64,000 nt of DNA from an uncultured Christensenellaceae bacterium (GCA_910586905.1 CAJUIV010000001.1:166450-230449); one strand, 5' to 3'. Counted from the stretch's first letter, positions 17,082-26,333 are shown. Numbers and translations are program-made. The notes: generated from the sequence alone by a model not told the origin.

Positions 17082-18575
17082 ATGAAAAAGACTATTTCAA
17101 TAGTTATTTTGCTAATCTTATGTTTGGGCGTTATAATTGCTTGCTGCGCTTGCGATTTTGAAAAAGACGGCATAGAAGTAACGTTCTACAGTACTATGGG
17201 TAAGAATCTCGAAGAAGTAACAAATCGTTATACGAAAGAGTTTAACAAAATTTATCCCGATATCAAAATCAAACATGTTGTTATATCCGGCGATTATAAT
17301 GTTTTATACGACAGAATCGGAAAAGAATTGGAAGCTAACAGCGGTCCGGCATTAGCCTATTGCTACGCAGACCACGTTGCGACTTACAACGAAACAAAAA
17401 AAGTAGTTGCTTTGGATAGTTTTATCAACAGCAAAGAGGTTGTTCCTGCGGGAAAATTCGGCAATGAAAAAGAATATTCAGTCGGATTCAGTCCCGAAGA
17501 AATAGCGGATTTTGTTCCCGGCTTTTATCAAGAAGGTAAAACGGCTTTCGGCGACGGTTCCACGATGTACACTTTGCCTTTTGCAAAATCTTCCGAAGTT
17601 ATGTTTTATAACGTCGACGCATTTAACGAATTAAAACTTGTTCCGCCTACGCATTGGTGGTGCGACGAAAACTGTCCGAGCGATTGCACAACCAGTATGG
17701 AATACGTATGTCAAACGTTTAAGAATACCGAAAAATACAAAAACAGTATTCCTTTCGGTTACGACGCGGACGACAACTTCTTTATTACAATGTGCGAGCA
17801 GCTTCAAACGTTGCCTGAAAACGAGGGCAAAAACCTTTATACTAGCGCAACGGGCAAAAAATACCTGTTTAACAACGACGAAGTTAAAAATTGTATTTTA
17901 AAACTGAATCAGTGGTATAAAGCCGGTTATTTTATTACAAAAGCCACCAACGGTAATGCGTATACTTCCGACTTGTTTAAATTCGAAGACAGCAACATCA
18001 TCAGTCAAGGCAAACAGTCGTTTATGGGTATAGGTTCGACAGGCGGCGCTACGTATAATATTCCCGCTACAGATAAGTTTAAAGTCGGTGTCGCCCCTAT
18101 TCCGCAAATGAACCCGTCTAAACCCAAAGTTATTTCTCAGGGACCTAACCTTTGTATGTTGTTTAACAAAAACAACATGACTTCCGACCAACAATTAGCG
18201 GCTTGGCTTTATATGAAGTTTTTAACAACTAATTTGAAGCTTCAAGCTTCCTTCTCTATGGCTTCGGGATATACTCCTGTAATTCAATCCGTACAGAACG
18301 ACCCCATTTACAGAGACGAATATTTAAACAACGATAAACTCGGCGCAACCGAAAGAATCTCCGCCGCGGCAGTGAAACAATGTTTGCAGCAAGTAAACAG
18401 TTACTACGTAAGTCCCGCTTTTTACGGTTCTTCAACAGCCAGACAGCAAGCGAAAATTTTGTTCTCCGGTTGTATGGAAATTAAACTTACCGACGAAGCG
18501 TTGATTAACGAAATTAACGAAAAATTCAAAACTGCTATAGCTGCTTGCGAATTCTTTGCAAAGTCTGACGTCTAG
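17082..18575 (+). CDS. CUT1 substrate-binding lipoprotein
   Basis: This 497-residue extracellular solute-binding protein (family 1) captures the substrate for the two permeases. A signal peptide with lipobox VIIAC is followed by the mature start EVTFYSTMGKNLEEVTNRY, typical of MalE/UgpB-like proteins. ATG at 17082 is preferred to the TTG at 17070 because GGAGG lies between them. The mature domain carries an unusual Cys-rich insertion (WWCDENCPSDCTTSMEYVC). Sugar, glycerophosphodiester or nucleotide-derived ligands are all possible for the family. Confidence 0.9.
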   Translation: MKKTISIVILLILCLGVIIACCACDFEKDGIEVTFYSTMGKNLEEVTNRYTKEFNKIYPDIKIKHVVISGDYNVLYDRIGKELEANSGPALAYCYADHVATYNETKKVVALDSFINSKEVVPAGKFGNEKEYSVGFSPEEIADFVPGFYQEGKTAFGDGSTMYTLPFAKSSEVMFYNVDAFNELKLVPPTHWWCDENCPSDCTTSMEYVCQTFKNTEKYKNSIPFGYDADDNFFITMCEQLQTLPENEGKNLYTSATGKKYLFNNDEVKNCILKLNQWYKAGYFITKATNGNAYTSDLFKFEDSNIISQGKQSFMGIGSTGGATYNIPATDKFKVGVAPIPQMNPSKPKVISQGPNLCMLFNKNNMTSDQQLAAWLYMKFLTTNLKLQASFSMASGYTPVIQSVQNDPIYRDEYLNNDKLGATERISAAAVKQCLQQVNSYYVSPAFYGSSTARQQAKILFSGCMEIKLTDEALINEINEKFKTAIAACEFFAKSDV

Positions 18576-18589
18576 TAGAGGAAACGACA

Positions 18590-19945
18590 ATGAAAAAAAT
18601 ATTTAGTATTTTATTGGCAGTCGTGCTATGTTTCTCCGCCGCTGCGGCGTTGGTTTCTTGTAAAGATAAGGAGCCTATCGATTACGTCGCTCAGTGGAAA
18701 TTGGACTTAAATTCGTCAACCGCTAAAATGGAAGTTACCGTTAAGAACTACGTTGACGGCGATACGACGCACTTTTTCGTCCCCGGCGCAATGGCTTCCG
18801 AATTCGCTAACGGAGTGCTTAAAGCAAGATATCTTGCCGTAGACACTCCCGAATCAACGGGAGCGATAGAACCGTACGGTCAGCAGGCTTCCGATTTTAC
18901 GCATGAAAAATTGGCTTCGGCGGAATCTATAATGCTGGAATCGGAAGACGAAAATTGGAACACGGACGCTAACGGCAGACACCTTGTTTGGATATGGTAT
19001 CGTCCGGCTAAAGACGCCGAGTATCGTTTGCTGAATCTCGAGTTGCTGCAAACGGGCTTAGCAAAAGGTAAAAACGTTGACGGACTTAGATATACCGAGA
19101 TTTGTACCTTGGCGTATAACCAAGCTATCGACTTTAAACTAAAAGTTTATTCCGACGAAGAAGATCCCAAATACTACTACGGAGACGCTATCGAAACGGA
19201 TATAAAGTATTTGCGTACTCATATTGACGAAGTAAACGGCAAGCGCGTTGCGTTTACCGGAACTATCGTTAAAGAAGCTTCCGCAAATCAAGCCGTTTAC
19301 GTACAAAGTTACGATGCCGAAGACGATATGTATTACGGTATGTACGTTTACTACGGCTACGCGTTAAAGTTCGGTATTTCGCAATTAAAACTTGGTAATT
19401 CGGTGCATTTTGTAGGAGTCGCTAAAGATAACGCTACATACGGTTTCCAAATTTCCGACATAAAGTACGACCCGTATCAGATAGGTACCGACGAGGAAAA
19501 AGATTTCTTTAAAGTTATTTCAACAGATAACGAAGTTATTTATAAAGAAACTTCCGTAAGCGAATTTAACGGCAAAAAAACAATCGAACTCAGTATCGAC
19601 GGCGAATTGGTTAAAAAAGAATACAGTTACGCTCAGCTAGCTTTAAAAACGGCAGTGTCGTTTAAAAATTTAAAAGTTGTAGATATATTTACGACCAGTA
19701 AGGAAGATTCTTCTTCCAAGGGCGCTATGACTTTAACTTGCAAGGATGCGGCTAACAATACGTTGTATATCCGTACGGTCGTGTTATACGAAGACGATAA
19801 CGCAAACAACCCCGTAGTTACGGCGGAGAAGTATTTAAATAAAACTATTGACGTTAAAGGATTCGTTGATTTTTATCAACCCGAAAGCGGCAACGGACAG
19901 TACCAAATAAAAGTTTATCAAACTGCGGATATTATAGTTAAGTAA
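18590..19945 (+). CDS. Staphylococcal-nuclease-domain lipoprotein
   Basis: This 451-residue surface nuclease should cut DNA and RNA. The lipobox is ALVSC. The SNase domain (about residues 45-200) keeps the key features: VDGDT with the calcium-binding Asp, RYLAVDTPE with Arg, Asp and Glu, and GRHLVWIWY with the second Arg. About 230 further residues include an OB-fold-like region (RVAFTGTIVKEASANQAVYV). The gene starts 14 bp after the binding-protein gene with AGAGGAA as ribosome site, so it belongs to the transporter operon. Surface SNase genes within ABC transporter operons are known from mycoplasmas, where nucleic-acid scavenging is proposed. Confidence 0.88.
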   Translation: MKKIFSILLAVVLCFSAAAALVSCKDKEPIDYVAQWKLDLNSSTAKMEVTVKNYVDGDTTHFFVPGAMASEFANGVLKARYLAVDTPESTGAIEPYGQQASDFTHEKLASAESIMLESEDENWNTDANGRHLVWIWYRPAKDAEYRLLNLELLQTGLAKGKNVDGLRYTEICTLAYNQAIDFKLKVYSDEEDPKYYYGDAIETDIKYLRTHIDEVNGKRVAFTGTIVKEASANQAVYVQSYDAEDDMYYGMYVYYGYALKFGISQLKLGNSVHFVGVAKDNATYGFQISDIKYDPYQIGTDEEKDFFKVISTDNEVIYKETSVSEFNGKKTIELSIDGELVKKEYSYAQLALKTAVSFKNLKVVDIFTTSKEDSSSKGAMTLTCKDAANNTLYIRTVVLYEDDNANNPVVTAEKYLNKTIDVKGFVDFYQPESGNGQYQIKVYQTADIIVK

Positions 19946-20030
19946 CAAATTAAAGTATTTTACGCAATCTATTTGCGAAAAATAATGTAACTATGTTTCT
20001 AAAACAAAAAAAACATTTAAGGAGAAAAAA

Positions 20031-21695
20031 ATGAAAAAGAAACTGATTATCAGCTGTATTCTCGCGCTGGTACTGTGCGTGTCTATGTTTACGGCGTGTA
20101 ACGGCACTAAATTGAGCGTTGAATCGCTTCAAGCTATGTTCGATTCGTTAGACCGCAAATATTCCAATGCAAGCGGAACTACGACGGAAAGTTACGATAT
20201 GCCTGCGCTTGTAACGTATGTAAACGACGGAAGTATCGAGGAGTGTGATGTTTTGTGGACGGTGGAAGGCTCCGAGCTTGTAACCGTAAGCGAGAAAAAC
20301 GAAGAAACTCAACGCGTTACCATCAACGTTCCCGCAGTTAGAGAAAGTGCTATCAACTATACTTTAAAAGGTTCTTTAGTAGATGAAAAAGGCAACGTTT
20401 ACAAAGACGGCGACGGAAAAGAATTTACGCTGACTTTAACTCGCGTAGCGCCTAAAACAAACAAAACGGAAGCCGCAAACGCCGAATTTAACAGCAAAAT
20501 CGTTAAAACCCCTACTGCCGGTACCGCATATAAACTGGCAACGTGGAAATTACAAGAGATGCTGTATTTCTCCGGAAAAACAGTCAGCGCTACAACGACT
20601 TACCGCTATTCTACCGTTAAGAAGTACGCGGACGCCCCCGACGTTTTCACCGAAACGACTGACGGCGGTTTCTATCTGTACTTTATGAACGGAACGACGA
20701 AAACGTATATCGATTTGTTCTCCTTTAACGCTAACAGCGGCAGCACTGCTTTTGTTACGGATAAAGCGCAGCTTAAAGGCGTTTACAGCGTACACGAAAC
20801 CGGCGCTTTGGTTACTACCACGAAGCTGAACGAAACGGATACGACTTCCTCGACTTATTATCTTTCCATAAGAAATAAGTATCCCGGGCAAATAAGCGCT
20901 AACGCCGTTAAATATTTGACGGATTCTTACAACAGTTACAGAACGACCGAACACGCGATGTATTTGATAAACGGCGAACCTAATATGCCCGCTCAAGAAA
21001 ATTTGACGGAAGCGCAAATTTTGGAAAAATTGGGTACTCTCGGCGAAAACGAAGAAATGTACGGACGTTATTCGCTGACGGGAGAAGTAACTACGCTTGG
21101 AACTTACAACAGTAGTTTCTTCACACAAACTATAACCATTAAGGTTAACGATACTTTAATCGAGGGTTACAATCTCTACGTCAGCAACGCCGGTAAAGAC
21201 GTTGCGGTAGGTGATAAAATTAAAATTACCGGTGTCTTGACGAACTATTCAAAGGACGGCAACAGTAAATTCGAGTTCGTTGCCGGAAGCTCTTTCGAAA
21301 TCGTTGAGAAAGGACCCGGTTCCGACACGCCTATAGTTCTTCCTTCTACGGAGCATGCCGGTACGTTAGCGGACCCGTATAGCGTTGCCGATGCCGGTAA
21401 AATCGCGGCGGTTTTGGGAAGCAAGCTTACCGAAGAAGCCGTATACGTAAAGGGTATCATAACGTCTATGAAAGATCCGAGTCAGGGCGAATATAATTTC
21501 GATATTGTAGACGCGAACGGAGATACAGTGAAATGTATAATCTATTGGACAACGTCTTCTCAAGCTCCTGCGGTTGGAGATACGGTTGTAGTAAAAGGTT
21601 GGTTGACGCAATATAACGGTTCTGCCGAAATTACAAAGAAAGATTTTTCTAACAAACCGGTTATAGTATCTATCAACGGACAATCTATTGCTTAG
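20031..21695 (+). CDS. OB-fold-like lipoprotein A
   Basis: This 554-residue lipoprotein has lipobox MFTAC. An Ig-like or lineage-specific domain (about 30-140) contains VLWTVEGSELVTVSEK and NVYKDGDGKEF. A middle region is of unknown type. Two OB-fold-like modules follow, one near 330-420 and a C-terminal one with GTLADPYSVADAG, EAVYVKGIITSM and VGDTVVVKGWLTQYNG. Such modules are linked to nucleic-acid or protein binding in secreted nucleases, but no catalytic motif is seen. It shares both end modules with the lipoprotein at 22249. AAGGAG precedes the start, 85 bp after the nuclease gene. Confidence 0.7.
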   Translation: MKKKLIISCILALVLCVSMFTACNGTKLSVESLQAMFDSLDRKYSNASGTTTESYDMPALVTYVNDGSIEECDVLWTVEGSELVTVSEKNEETQRVTINVPAVRESAINYTLKGSLVDEKGNVYKDGDGKEFTLTLTRVAPKTNKTEAANAEFNSKIVKTPTAGTAYKLATWKLQEMLYFSGKTVSATTTYRYSTVKKYADAPDVFTETTDGGFYLYFMNGTTKTYIDLFSFNANSGSTAFVTDKAQLKGVYSVHETGALVTTTKLNETDTTSSTYYLSIRNKYPGQISANAVKYLTDSYNSYRTTEHAMYLINGEPNMPAQENLTEAQILEKLGTLGENEEMYGRYSLTGEVTTLGTYNSSFFTQTITIKVNDTLIEGYNLYVSNAGKDVAVGDKIKITGVLTNYSKDGNSKFEFVAGSSFEIVEKGPGSDTPIVLPSTEHAGTLADPYSVADAGKIAAVLGSKLTEEAVYVKGIITSMKDPSQGEYNFDIVDANGDTVKCIIYWTTSSQAPAVGDTVVVKGWLTQYNGSAEITKKDFSNKPVIVSINGQSIA

Positions 21696-21810
21696 TAAGC
21701 GTTTTAATACCGTAGAATGTTCTTGGATTGAATGTTATTACGACAGCGTCGTTTTAACCACGTTAGTCGTTTCTATAACTACTGTTTAATAAAATTCATA
21801 AAAATTACTG

Positions 21811-21845
21811 ACGCCCAAATTTTAGGATTTGGGCGTTTTTAATTT
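21811..21845 (+). terminator. Intrinsic terminator after lipoprotein A
   Basis: ACGCCCAAAT and ATTTGGGCGT form a perfect 10-bp stem with a six-base loop followed by TTTTT. It ends the transporter-nuclease operon. Confidence 0.9.
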
Positions 21846-21930
21846 TAAATTGTTTTTTATCGGATAATGTTCGAAAAGCAAAAAATATTGCATAAATAAA
21901 AAAATAAACGTCGTTTTTTTCTGCACGGTC

Positions 21931-21959
21931 TTGATATCCTGGAAGCAAAGTGATATAAT
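21931..21959 (+). promoter_or_regulatory. Promoter of lipoprotein B
   Basis: TTGATA at 21931-21936 and TATAAT at 21954-21959 are 17 bp apart. Confidence 0.65.
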
Positions 21960-22248
21960 ATAAACGTAATAGCCGTATCTAAAGCTAAACGGCGTTTAAA
22001 TCTGCATTTACAGACGCAAATCGTTATTTTTCGAACGCCGACGGTAATGCCGATTAGTTCGTGATAATTTCTCGGACGTTGCCGTTTATCGTAATCAAAA
22101 CCGATTTATTGAAATATTATCGTCTTTAAATTCTCTTGCCTAACCGTAGAGTTGCCGTCGAATTTGACGCCGCGTTCATTCTCATACGTTATATATTAAC
22201 GAGTTTTCTCGTTTAAAATATAATAAAAACATAAGGAGTATACGCAAA

Positions 22249-23517
22249 ATGAAAAAAAGACTTTCGCTTGTTGTTTTAGCGGTATTGGTTATTGCTGCCT
22301 GCCTAACGGTTTTTGCGGCATGCAATAATAACAACGTCGATGCTTATATGCTTTTGACGCTTAAAGAAACGCTGGACGATACTAAAATCGGTCCCGTAAC
22401 CAATGCTGATTTTCAAGTTCCCGCAACGGTATCGGCAATCGATATCGACGAGAATGAAATTACGGTAGATATAGTGTGGACGGTAGAAAGCGGCGGTAGC
22501 GCGGTTACGGTCGGTGAAAAATCTCAGGACGGCAAAACGGTAACAATCAAAGTTACCCGCGGCAGCAACGAAGTCGTATATATGCTTAAAGGTAAGCTTG
22601 CAGACGCAAAGGGAAACGCTTATAAAGACGAGAATGGAGCCGAATTAGTATCGTCGTTTGGATGCAGAGTAGAAGCGTCCGGCAATCAAGGCGGTCAAAC
22701 TCCTTCCGGAGACAAAGGCACTCAAAACAATCCTTATACCGTTGCGGAGGCACTCGCAATTATAAACGGTTTGACGGGCGAATTTTCCTCTCAAGCGGTA
22801 TATGTAAAAGGCGTTGTAACGGGTACGGTTAAACTCAGTACTCAAACTGCTAATACGTATAACTTCGATTTGGCAGACAGCGCAAGCAGTTCCGACAAGC
22901 TTATCATATGGTGGGCTTTGAGCGAAAACAAGGCTCCCGCAGTAGGCAATAACGCCGTTATTTACGGTTATTTGCAAAAGTTCACCAACGCTTCCGGAAC
23001 TAAAGCGGAAATGAACAGTAATGCCGGGGTAACGCTTACGGTTACGTCTTTGGACGATAGCGGTTCGAGCGGCGGAAACCAGGGCGGCAATCAAGGCGGT
23101 TCTGACGTTGAAGGCGCAACTGCTACGATATCCGTTATCGGTACTTCTACAATGACGGTTAAAACTGCCGCGCAAAACGTGTTCGAACAAAACGGCGTTA
23201 AAATTACTAACGATAAAGCCTCGTCTACTAATAATTGTATTGCTGTATCGAACGAGGCGTATGCTTCTCGTTTCTATGCGGGTTCTACCATCAAGATTGA
23301 ATACGCAAATATGACGAAAATAGTTATCACTTTAGACGACGGAAATTATAACGGTAAAACTTACGTTGCCGGATTTGACGGCATGGATGTTTCCGGAGCG
23401 ACGATAACGCGCGACGGAGCAACGGTTACCATTGTATTCGATTCTCCCGTTTCGGTATTCCAGACTACCGGTTTGGCAAGTCAAGTTCGTATTTACAGTT
23501 TTGCAATTTTTTGCTAA
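22249..23517 (+). CDS. OB-fold-like lipoprotein B
   Basis: This 422-residue lipoprotein has lipobox VFAAC. Its N-terminal domain (IVWTVESGGSAVTVGEK, GNAYKDENGAEL) is clearly homologous to that of lipoprotein A. The OB-like module has PYTVAEALAIINGL, AVYVKGVVTG and VGNNAVIYGYLQKF. A Gly/Asn/Gln-rich linker (SGGNQGGNQGG) leads to a C-terminal beta-rich domain with a repeat-poor sequence of unknown family. AAGGAG precedes the start. It has its own promoter and terminator, so it can be regulated apart from the importer. Confidence 0.7.
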   Translation: MKKRLSLVVLAVLVIAACLTVFAACNNNNVDAYMLLTLKETLDDTKIGPVTNADFQVPATVSAIDIDENEITVDIVWTVESGGSAVTVGEKSQDGKTVTIKVTRGSNEVVYMLKGKLADAKGNAYKDENGAELVSSFGCRVEASGNQGGQTPSGDKGTQNNPYTVAEALAIINGLTGEFSSQAVYVKGVVTGTVKLSTQTANTYNFDLADSASSSDKLIIWWALSENKAPAVGNNAVIYGYLQKFTNASGTKAEMNSNAGVTLTVTSLDDSGSSGGNQGGNQGGSDVEGATATISVIGTSTMTVKTAAQNVFEQNGVKITNDKASSTNNCIAVSNEAYASRFYAGSTIKIEYANMTKIVITLDDGNYNGKTYVAGFDGMDVSGATITRDGATVTIVFDSPVSVFQTTGLASQVRIYSFAIFC

Positions 23518-23532
23518 TAAAATTTAAATCAA

Positions 23533-23566
23533 GAAGCGGGCGCGTAAGTGCGTCCGCTTTTTAATT
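23533..23566 (+). terminator. Intrinsic terminator after lipoprotein B
   Basis: AAGCGGGCGC and GCGTCCGCTT pair (one G-U) around a GTAAGT loop, followed by TTT. Confidence 0.8.
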
Positions 23567-23593
23567 TAAAGTCGCTTGATTATATAATCAGTA

Positions 23594-24328
23594 TTACTTT
23601 GTTTTGCTTATTATTTTTATCAGTTTGTTAAAAGCCTCTCTATCGTCCCGTATTACCGACAGCGGCGTTACGCTTACGTATCCGTTCATAGTGGCGTCGG
23701 TATCCAGTTCCAAATTTGTACCGAATTCGTAAACGGAATAACCGCGTTGGTCGTAGTGCGTGTCGTCAAGCTTTACGAATTCGTCTGTAAAATACGCTCC
23801 GCCTTGGCGCGTTAACAATATTTTTCCGTTTGGTATGTCGGGAATGTTGACGTTATAAATCGTATTGTAATCGAAGAGCTTATTGCGCGTTATAAAATCG
23901 TAAACTAAATCTAAATAGCACGCGTCCGATAAAAATTTGTCGTGTTCCGTCGAAAAGGCTATTCCGCGAACGTTACGCAAACGCGCTTCGAATATGTTTG
24001 CCACAGTTCCGCTGTAAAGTATATCCTCTCCTAAATTATAACCGTTATTTATACCCGAAAGTATCAAATCGTATTCTTGTTGTAAACCGATTGTTGCGAA
24101 TCTAACGCAGTCTACGGGTGTTGAGTCTACGCTGTAAGCGGTTATATTTTCGCCGAATTCGTACTTGCAAACTTCAATGGGACTGTGTATGCAAATGGCG
24201 TGGCTTTTAGCGCTTTGCTGTTTTTTAGGCGCGCATACGGTAACGTCGCCCAATTTTTTCGCCCAAACGGCAAGAGTTCTCAAACCTTCCGATTGTATTC
24301 CGTCGTCGTTGGTAACGAGTATTCTCAT
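23594..24328 (-). CDS. surE: 5'/3'-nucleotidase SurE
   Basis: This 244-residue cytoplasmic phosphatase removes phosphate from nucleoside 5'- and 3'-monophosphates. It begins MRILVTNDDGIQSEGL with the metal-binding NDDG motif and keeps SGINNGYNLGEDILYSGTV and STPVDC. The start at 24328 overlaps the upstream stop in ATGA; an ATG two codons earlier (24334) is the alternative. It is coupled to a DHH oligonucleotidase gene, fitting a pathway from short oligonucleotides to nucleosides. Confidence 0.93.
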   Translation of the reverse strand: MRILVTNDDGIQSEGLRTLAVWAKKLGDVTVCAPKKQQSAKSHAICIHSPIEVCKYEFGENITAYSVDSTPVDCVRFATIGLQQEYDLILSGINNGYNLGEDILYSGTVANIFEARLRNVRGIAFSTEHDKFLSDACYLDLVYDFITRNKLFDYNTIYNVNIPDIPNGKILLTRQGGAYFTDEFVKLDDTHYDQRGYSVYEFGTNLELDTDATMNGYVSVTPLSVIRDDREAFNKLIKIISKTK

Positions 24329-25311
24329 AGCCATCCTTTGTTGTTAGTTTTGTATTCTTCAACCATTTTGTCTGCGTCGGCAACCATAAGCGCTATCTCG
24401 TCAGGCGAAGTTAACGTGGCGCCACAGGTATATTGATGTCCGCCGCCGTTGTATTTTTCCGCAAGAGAATTTATCATCATAAAGCGGCTGCGTAACCGTA
24501 CTCTTATCGTGCCGTCCGGCATATCTATAAAAGCAAGTTGCGCAATGCATCCTTTTATGCCTTTCAAAAAGGATACCGCCTCGCTCGCTTGTTCTACGGT
24601 AAGATTAAATTGCTTTTGCATTTCTTTGTTTACGTACAGGTGTACGACGCCGTTTTCCGATATTTTCATTTGTTCGAAGACGTACGCTTGAAATTTTAAA
24701 AATTCGTAATCCTCTAAGTACAGATTGGAAAATAACGTTTCGGTATCGATTCCCGTATCCATCAGCATGCCTGCAAGACGCATTGTGTCGCCGGTGGTGG
24801 CTTCGTAACGGAAACGTCCGCTGTCGGTAACCATACCGGTGTAAATATATGTCGCTGCTTGCTTGTCTATTTTCAGCTCGTCTTTAAAAGTTTGGTAGAA
24901 ATAGGCGATCATTTCGCTTGCGGACGAACGCGTATCTTCTATCCAGCACAAATCGCCGTACGGTTTTATGTCGATATGATGGTCTATTTTTATTATTTCT
25001 TTTGCAAGCGCGTAGTTGTCGTTGGAAATTCTGTCGGCGGTAGCCGTGTCTACAACTATAAGTAAAGCGTTTTTGTAGAGTTCGCCGGAAATCGGTTCGT
25101 CGTCTTTTCCCAAAAACGCCAGATAGTCGGAGCTATCTTTTGTTTGCAAATAAATTTCCTTGTGCGGATACGTAAGTTTCAAAATACGGCAAAGCCCTTT
25201 TGTCGAACCTATCGCGTCGCCGTCGGGACGTATATGGCGAGTAACGATAATACGGTCGTAGCGTTTTATTTTATCAAGAATGGCTCTCATTATTTTAAGC
25301 TGTTCGGTCAT
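24325..25311 (-). CDS. nrnA: DHH-family oligoribonuclease/phosphatase, NrnA-like
   Basis: This 328-residue enzyme should degrade very short oligonucleotides, and in many NrnA proteins also 3'-phosphoadenosine 5'-phosphate. The DHH domain shows RPDGDAIGS, IVVDTATADR, KIDHHIDI and DSGRFRYEATT. The DHHA1 substrate domain ends with GGGHQYTCGATL. GGAG lies before the start. It is coupled to surE and preceded by a second DHH paralogue 89 bp upstream. Confidence 0.9.
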   Translation of the reverse strand: MTEQLKIMRAILDKIKRYDRIIVTRHIRPDGDAIGSTKGLCRILKLTYPHKEIYLQTKDSSDYLAFLGKDDEPISGELYKNALLIVVDTATADRISNDNYALAKEIIKIDHHIDIKPYGDLCWIEDTRSSASEMIAYFYQTFKDELKIDKQAATYIYTGMVTDSGRFRYEATTGDTMRLAGMLMDTGIDTETLFSNLYLEDYEFLKFQAYVFEQMKISENGVVHLYVNKEMQKQFNLTVEQASEAVSFLKGIKGCIAQLAFIDMPDGTIRVRLRSRFMMINSLAEKYNGGGHQYTCGATLTSPDEIALMVADADKMVEEYKTNNKGWL

Positions 25312-25400
25312 ATATATCTCCGTATAATTTATTTTAATAACTTTTATTTTATATTTTTTTAGTAAAGCCAGCGCGTCGGTATTTTGTTCGGCGCCGCACG

Positions 25401-26333
25401 TTATTCTTTCAATTCGTCCAAATCTTTTAACATATCCATTGCCGTTTCCAAATCTTTTATTGTGGCGCCGCTGGCTTTGGCGTGTCCTCCTCCGCCGTAT
25501 TTGGCTGCAACGGGGTTGACGTTGTATCTCTTAGAACGTAATTCGCATAATACGCCGCTTTCGGTTTCGGTAAAATTAACCCATGTGTCAACGCCTTTTA
25601 TTTCCGACATCACGCCAACCATACCGCGGGAAACGGTAAATTCGTCCGCTTTAACAGCCGCAAGTTCGTCTTTGGTAGTTATAATATACGCCACGTTATT
25701 TTTCGTGAATTTGATTTTGAGCGTATATATTGCACGCAGTTTTATTATTTCAAAATCGTCCGCATATAAATTCGCGTATAATTTGTTCGTATCGAAACCG
25801 TATTCTTTAAGAGCTGCCGCAAGACGGAAAGTCCGTGCGTTCACCGAATCGTAACGGAAACGTCCGCTGTCTGTAACCATACCCGTAAACAAAGATTTCG
25901 CTGCTAGAACGTTTAGTTTTAAACCGGTCTGCAGAGCGAAATCGGTTATAAGTCCGCAGCAGCTTTCATACGACGTATCTATAATATCTACGTCTGCAAT
26001 ATCTTCGCATTTGATATGATGGTCGAAACGCAGAGTTTCTTTCGCAAGCGTGTAACGGCCGTCGCTTATCATAGAGCGGACGGAAGTATCTAAAATAATC
26101 GCTAACGCGTTATCGTATACGTTGTTTGGGATATTGTCTGGCGAACAGTCTTCCATAAAAGAAAACCGTTTTGCGTCGTCGCCTACTATGTAAACGGTTT
26201 TTTGCGGGAAGTTGGTTTTGATAAGTTCCTTCATCCCAACCTGACTTCCAATCGCGTCGCCGTCCGGATTAGTATGGCGGTGGATAATTATCGTATCGTA
26301 TTTTTTTATAAGTTCTAAGGCTTGTTTAAACAT
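25401..26333 (-). CDS. Second DHH-family phosphoesterase, NrnA-like
   Basis: This 310-residue paralogue of the next gene has the same order of motifs: NPDGDAIGS, IILDTS, RFDHHIKC, DSGRFRYDSVN and GGGGHAKASGATI. All metal ligands look intact, so both copies should be active. The two are alike in layout but diverged throughout, so this is not a recent duplication and substrate preferences may differ. AAAGG precedes the ATG. The promoter lies at 26418-26446. Confidence 0.87.
   Translation of the reverse strand: MFKQALELIKKYDTIIIHRHTNPDGDAIGSQVGMKELIKTNFPQKTVYIVGDDAKRFSFMEDCSPDNIPNNVYDNALAIILDTSVRSMISDGRYTLAKETLRFDHHIKCEDIADVDIIDTSYESCCGLITDFALQTGLKLNVLAAKSLFTGMVTDSGRFRYDSVNARTFRLAAALKEYGFDTNKLYANLYADDFEIIKLRAIYTLKIKFTKNNVAYIITTKDELAAVKADEFTVSRGMVGVMSEIKGVDTWVNFTETESGVLCELRSKRYNVNPVAAKYGGGGHAKASGATIKDLETAMDMLKDLDELKE

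Larger units (their letters stand above)
21696..22248. other. Intergenic region with terminator, promoter and long leader
   Basis: A terminator at 21811-21845 and a promoter at 21931-21959 lie here. The transcript would have an untranslated leader of about 280 nt before the next lipoprotein gene. I recognise no riboswitch class in it. Confidence 0.6.

Noticed and set aside
21960..22248. Riboswitch in the long leader of lipoprotein B
   Set aside because: I could not match any known aptamer core and see no terminator just before the gene.
22250..23517. Second SNase gene
   Set aside because: The OB-like module resembles part of the nuclease operon proteins, but no DGDT or R-x-x-x-x-D-T-P-E motif is present.
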